Source of the DNA: Clostridiaceae bacterium
GTDB lineage: Bacteria; Bacillota_A; Clostridia; Clostridiales; Clostridiaceae
Reading direction: 5' to 3'
Assembly: GCA_029256485.1 (NCBI GenBank)
Contig: JAQSXU010000093.1
Span: forward strand, 1-16,957
DNA: 16,957 bases
The notes beneath the pieces were generated by a model that ran no database searches, was not told the DNA's origin, and saw nothing but the letters and a program-made list of their open reading frames with translations. The position numbers were made by a program, and so were the translations under genes. Below, piece by piece: positions 14,083 to 16,957 of this stretch (the stretch's first letter is position 1; every line of letters starts with the position of its first letter).

Positions 14083-14956
14083 ATTTAATCCCCCTATCCT
14101 TTATCTCCTGTAAAATTTTTAAATAAAAATCATATCTTCTTTTGTTAATAAGTCCATTCTCCACAGCTTCTTTTATGGCACAATGGGGTTCCTTGCTATG
14201 TTGACATGATGAAAACTTACAGCCGCCTAAATATTGGTTAAATTCAGGGAAACAGTACTGCAAGTTATCATGATTAATTTGAGATATATCTATAGAGGAA
14301 AATCCTGGTGTGTCAACAATTAGACCACCGTCAATGTCAATTAGTTCACAGTGCCTTGTAGTATGTTTCCCTCTTTTATGTTTATCACTTATTTCACCAG
14401 TTTCCATAAGCTCTTCACCAGCTATTTTATTTAAAATTGTTGATTTTCCAACCCCCGATGGTCCACAGAAAACACTAATTTCTCCTTTTAAACTTGACTT
14501 TAATTCATCAATTCCTATATTTTCTTTTGCCCTAGTAAATAATATATCATACCCTGTTTCTTCAATCATTTTGATTATTTGCTCTTCTTCAGCATTGCAA
14601 CCTAAATCTAATTTATTAAAGCATACTTTGATTTTTAAATTATTTACTTCACAAAATATTAAAAACTTATTTAACAGCTCTTCATTAATATCTGGATTCT
14701 TCACAGCAAAGACTACTATTGCCTGAGTCACATTTGAAACAGCAGGTCTAATTAATTCAGTAGTTCTACTATGAATTTTATTTATGGTCCCTTTATTGTT
14801 GTTACATTCAATTGTAACCTTATCTCCTACCATAGGAGTAAGCTCATTAAATCTAAACTTACCCCTAGCTTTGCATTCAATAATATCATTGTCAGTTTTA
14901 ACGTAGTAAAAGCCGCCTATTCCCTTAACAATAATTCCATCATACGTTTTGATCAT
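14075..14956 (-). CDS. rsgA: Ribosome small subunit-dependent GTPase RsgA (CpgA)
   Basis: GTPase that binds the 30S subunit late in maturation and checks the decoding region; in B. subtilis CpgA is also linked to cell-wall and morphology control and is phosphorylated by PrkC. The 293 residues hold an N-terminal OB fold (about 1-68), a circularly permuted GTPase domain with G4 NKLD (114-117) before G1 GPSGVGKS (165-172) and G3 DTPG (215-218), and a C-terminal zinc site with Cys246, Cys251, His253 and Cys259. The T-T-R-H segment (199-202) is the likely G2 region. The ATG has GGAGG four bases upstream. Its 3' end overlaps rpe by 8 bases. Confidence 0.97.
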   Translation of the reverse strand: MIKTYDGIIVKGIGGFYYVKTDNDIIECKARGKFRFNELTPMVGDKVTIECNNNKGTINKIHSRTTELIRPAVSNVTQAIVVFAVKNPDINEELLNKFLIFCEVNNLKIKVCFNKLDLGCNAEEEQIIKMIEETGYDILFTRAKENIGIDELKSSLKGEISVFCGPSGVGKSTILNKIAGEELMETGEISDKHKRGKHTTRHCELIDIDGGLIVDTPGFSSIDISQINHDNLQYCFPEFNQYLGGCKFSSCQHSKEPHCAIKEAVENGLINKRRYDFYLKILQEIKDRGIKYD

Positions 14957-14985
14957 ATATCCTCCATATTAGTGCATAGAAAGTT

Positions 14986-16902
14986 CTATTTTTTAGGCTG
15001 AGTATTAGTTGTTCCCCCTGGTGTAGTTGTTCCAGTAGTTGTTCCTGTAGTTGTGCCGCTGCCAGTATTAGATCCTGTTGTAGTTGTTCCACTAGTTGAA
15101 CTGCCGGTAGTTGAACCTGTGGTTGTGCCGCTGCTTCCTCCTGCTGGTTGATTTGTTTGAGATGCGGCATCTGGCTGCTTATATTTATAATATTTTACGC
15201 TTATTGCAGTTCCTTCTTTTACATCACTATCTGGATCAACACTTTGCTCAAATATTTTACCATCTAAACTCTTGTCTGAAGTATCTTCTGAAAAAGAACT
15301 TCCAAGTTTTAGATTGGCATTAGCTAACATATTATTAGCTTGATCTAATGTAGCATTTTTTAAGTTAGGAACCTTTGTAGTTTTATATTCAGGTCCTTTG
15401 CTCACAACTAAATCTACAACTGTATTTGAATCAATAGAGCTGTCAGCATCCGGGGTTTGGCTTATTACATTGTCTTTTGAAACTGTGTCACTATACTGGT
15501 AAGTGACATTTCCAAGCTTTAATCCATTGCTGCTAATTATATCTTTAGCTGAAGCTAAATCCATATCCTTTAAATTTGGCATAGTTGATGCAGTCTCACC
15601 CGAGCTAATATAAACCCTTACATCTGAATTAGCTTTCACCTTTGTTCCTTCAGAAGGATAGCATCTTGTAACTGTTCCAGCAGGTTTGCTACTTTTTTCG
15701 GTACCTACTTCAACATAATTAAGCTTAGCACTTTCAATTTGCTTTTTTGCATCATCCTTATTAAGTCCGATAATTTTAGGTACCTCTACATCTGAAGAAG
15801 AGTTCCCTCCAATTAATTTGTTATTTGCTAATACTCCTGCTACTATACCAACAATTAATACCAGTATTACAATTGCTGCCGAAATTAATATCTTTTTCTT
15901 TTTTGAAGACTTTGGTTTTTCTTCTTCATTCTCATCATCTTCATCCTCGTCATAATCATCATCTGGCAGCTTATTTTGATTTATATTTTGCTTTTGTTTT
16001 TTCCCTATGGCATTATTTATTTCCGATGCATCTAATATTCTTGTGGCATCTTCATCAAAATTATTTGTTTCTATATTTAAATCTTGATTATTATTAATTT
16101 TTTGTAAATCAACAAGCATTTCTCGTGCAGATTGATATCTCTTTATAGGTTCTTTTTCTAATGCTTTTAAAATTAATTTATTTAAACTGTCTGGTATTTC
16201 ATTAACTATTGCCTTAGGCTGAACTATTTGCTCTTGAATATGCTTTAATGCAACAGATACAGGGCTATCAGCATCAAAAGGAACTTTTCCAGTAACCATT
16301 TCGTACATCACAATTCCTAGTGAGTATATATCTGTTCGAAAGTCAACATAACTTCCCTTTGCCTGCTCAGGAGAAAAATAGTGTGCAGAACCTACAACTT
16401 TGTTTGAGTTTGTTATTGTAGCAGAATTTGATGCTTTAGCAATACCGAAATCAGTGACTTTAACCACTCCATCATTTGTTACTAAAATATTATGTGGCTT
16501 AATATCTCTATGTATAATATTATTTCTATGAGCACAATCTAAAGCTCTTCCAATTTGTATTGATATTTTAACTGCATCACTAGAGCTTAATCTATGATTG
16601 TCCTTAATTATTTGTTTTAATGTTTTACCATTAACATATTCCATTACAATATAATTAATATTATTTTGGGAACCTACATCAAAAATATTAACTATATTAT
16701 TGTCATTTAAACTAGCAACTGAAGTAGCCTCACCTTTAAATTTATCTACAAAAGCTTTATCCTGAGTATATTCTGGTTTAAGTATTTTTACTGCAACGAA
16801 TCTGTTTAACAAGTTGTCTTTTGCCTTGTAAACCAGAGCCATTCCACCTTCACCTATTTTTTCCACTACCTCATATCTATTTCCCAAAAGAGTTCCTATC
16901 AT
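14986..16902 (-). CDS. prkC: PASTA-domain Ser/Thr protein kinase PrkC
   Basis: Membrane kinase that senses peptidoglycan fragments and, in B. subtilis, drives spore germination in response to muropeptides and regulates growth. The 638 residues (start at the ATG 16900-16902, GAAGGAG nine bases upstream) contain a Hanks-type kinase domain (about 10-265) with GEGGMA (18-22), catalytic Lys39, HRDIKPHN (131-138), DFG (151-153) and a T-rich activation loop. An acidic, Lys-rich juxtamembrane linker (about 313-337), one membrane helix (338-359) and three PASTA repeats (about 372-435, 440-503, 509-572) follow. The protein ends in an unusual Gly/Ser/Thr tail (about 577-638), outside the cell. The gene overlaps prpC by 26 bases. 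A few in-frame alternative starts (TTG 16920, GTG 16908) sit on the ribosome site and are rejected. Confidence 0.96.
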   Translation of the reverse strand: MIGTLLGNRYEVVEKIGEGGMALVYKAKDNLLNRFVAVKILKPEYTQDKAFVDKFKGEATSVASLNDNNIVNIFDVGSQNNINYIVMEYVNGKTLKQIIKDNHRLSSSDAVKISIQIGRALDCAHRNNIIHRDIKPHNILVTNDGVVKVTDFGIAKASNSATITNSNKVVGSAHYFSPEQAKGSYVDFRTDIYSLGIVMYEMVTGKVPFDADSPVSVALKHIQEQIVQPKAIVNEIPDSLNKLILKALEKEPIKRYQSAREMLVDLQKINNNQDLNIETNNFDEDATRILDASEINNAIGKKQKQNINQNKLPDDDYDEDEDDENEEEKPKSSKKKKILISAAIVILVLIVGIVAGVLANNKLIGGNSSSDVEVPKIIGLNKDDAKKQIESAKLNYVEVGTEKSSKPAGTVTRCYPSEGTKVKANSDVRVYISSGETASTMPNLKDMDLASAKDIISSNGLKLGNVTYQYSDTVSKDNVISQTPDADSSIDSNTVVDLVVSKGPEYKTTKVPNLKNATLDQANNMLANANLKLGSSFSEDTSDKSLDGKIFEQSVDPDSDVKEGTAISVKYYKYKQPDAASQTNQPAGGSSGTTTGSTTGSSTSGTTTTGSNTGSGTTTGTTTGTTTPGGTTNTQPKK

Positions 16903-16957
16903 TTTCACACGCTCCTTCAAAAATAATTACAGATATATTATCTCTTCCGTCTTTTTC
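16877..16957 (-). CDS. prpC: PP2C-type Ser/Thr phosphatase PrpC (C-terminal fragment)
   Basis: Only the last 26 residues are in the window. They contain DGRDNISVIIFEG, the C-terminal D-N-I-(S/T)-V metal-binding block of PP2C phosphatases (usually GGxDN), and then a short tail ending NSFGK. The phosphatase reverses phosphorylation by PrkC, its partner downstream. The stop TAG (16877-16879) lies inside the prkC coding region, so the two overlap by 26 bases in different frames and translation is probably coupled. Assigned by motif plus the conserved prpC-prkC pairing. Confidence 0.88.
   Translation of the reverse strand, partial: EKDGRDNISVIIFEGACENDRNSFGK

Noticed and set aside
14310..14726. 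Long plus-strand open frame of 138 codons opposite rsgA
   Set aside because: It lies wholly antisense to a gene with clear GTPase motifs, has no ribosome site, and its protein is Ser/Ile/Leu-rich as expected of a shadow frame in A+T-rich DNA.
14940..15170. Gln/Leu-rich minus-strand frame at the prkC end
   Set aside because: An alternative frame of the Gly/Ser/Thr repeat of prkC; repeat composition creates the long frame.
15825..16097. His/Leu-rich plus-strand frame of 90 codons
   Set aside because: Antisense to the prkC linker and membrane segment; low complexity mirrors the acidic and lysine codons.
1..16957. Mobile, phage, CRISPR or defence system
   Set aside because: Every gene of more than 100 codons except one maps to a core family in conserved order; no integrase, transposase, direct-repeat array or nuclease was found.

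Overview
The window is a chromosomal stretch of a low-GC, endospore-forming Firmicute. Protein sequences and gene set fit Clostridium sensu stricto best. The evidence is strong A+T bias, AGGAGG-type ribosome sites, TTG and GTG starts, a Pta-AckA acetate pathway, and several sporulation genes (an alpha/beta-type SASP, YlbJ, SpoVM). I see no mobile element, phage gene, tRNA, rRNA, CRISPR array or sign of recent transfer. This is core genome, not an accessory island.

Layout, left to right. (1) 1-3028, minus strand: rpmF (cut by the window edge) and yceD share a strong sigma-A promoter; pta-ackA forms a second unit upstream. (2) 3263-5727, plus strand: tmcAL (ylbM) and ylbJ, divergent from pta. 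(3) 5715-7295, minus strand: rsmD-coaD plus an unknown coiled-coil gene, with its own promoter. (4) 7438-7653: a monocistronic SASP gene with a candidate sigma-G promoter and a clean terminator. (5) 7774-11880, minus strand: yloU-fakA(yloV)-recG. (6) 12169-12360, plus strand: rpmB. (7) 12443-12703, minus strand: a sporulation micro-operon of a 59-residue membrane protein and a 22-codon spoVM, flanked by terminators. (8) 12797-16957, minus strand: prpC(partial)-prkC-rsgA-rpe-thiN, tightly packed with overlaps.

Regions 1-3 correspond to the Bacillus subtilis ylbH-ylbI-ylbJ-ylbM-ylbN-rpmF cluster. Regions 5-8 correspond to the B. subtilis prpC-prkC-cpgA-rpe-thiN-spoVM-rpmB-yloU-yloV-recG cluster. 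Here the two are direct neighbours, with the SASP gene at the seam and pta-ackA inserted inside the ylb cluster. Together the genes cover ribosome biogenesis and tRNA/rRNA modification (L32, L28, RsmD, RsgA, TmcAL), acetate and CoA metabolism (Pta, AckA, CoaD), fatty-acid phosphorylation (FakA), DNA repair (RecG), Ser/Thr signalling (PrpC-PrkC) and spore formation.

I did not find a previously undescribed system. The items most worth a second look are mainly regulatory: a terminator for ylbJ buried in the convergent gene, a terminator overlapping the fakA stop just before recG, a hairpin abutting the rpmB ribosome site, a possible sporulation promoter for the spoVM unit, and palindromes between pta and tmcAL. 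All promoter and operator calls were made by eye.
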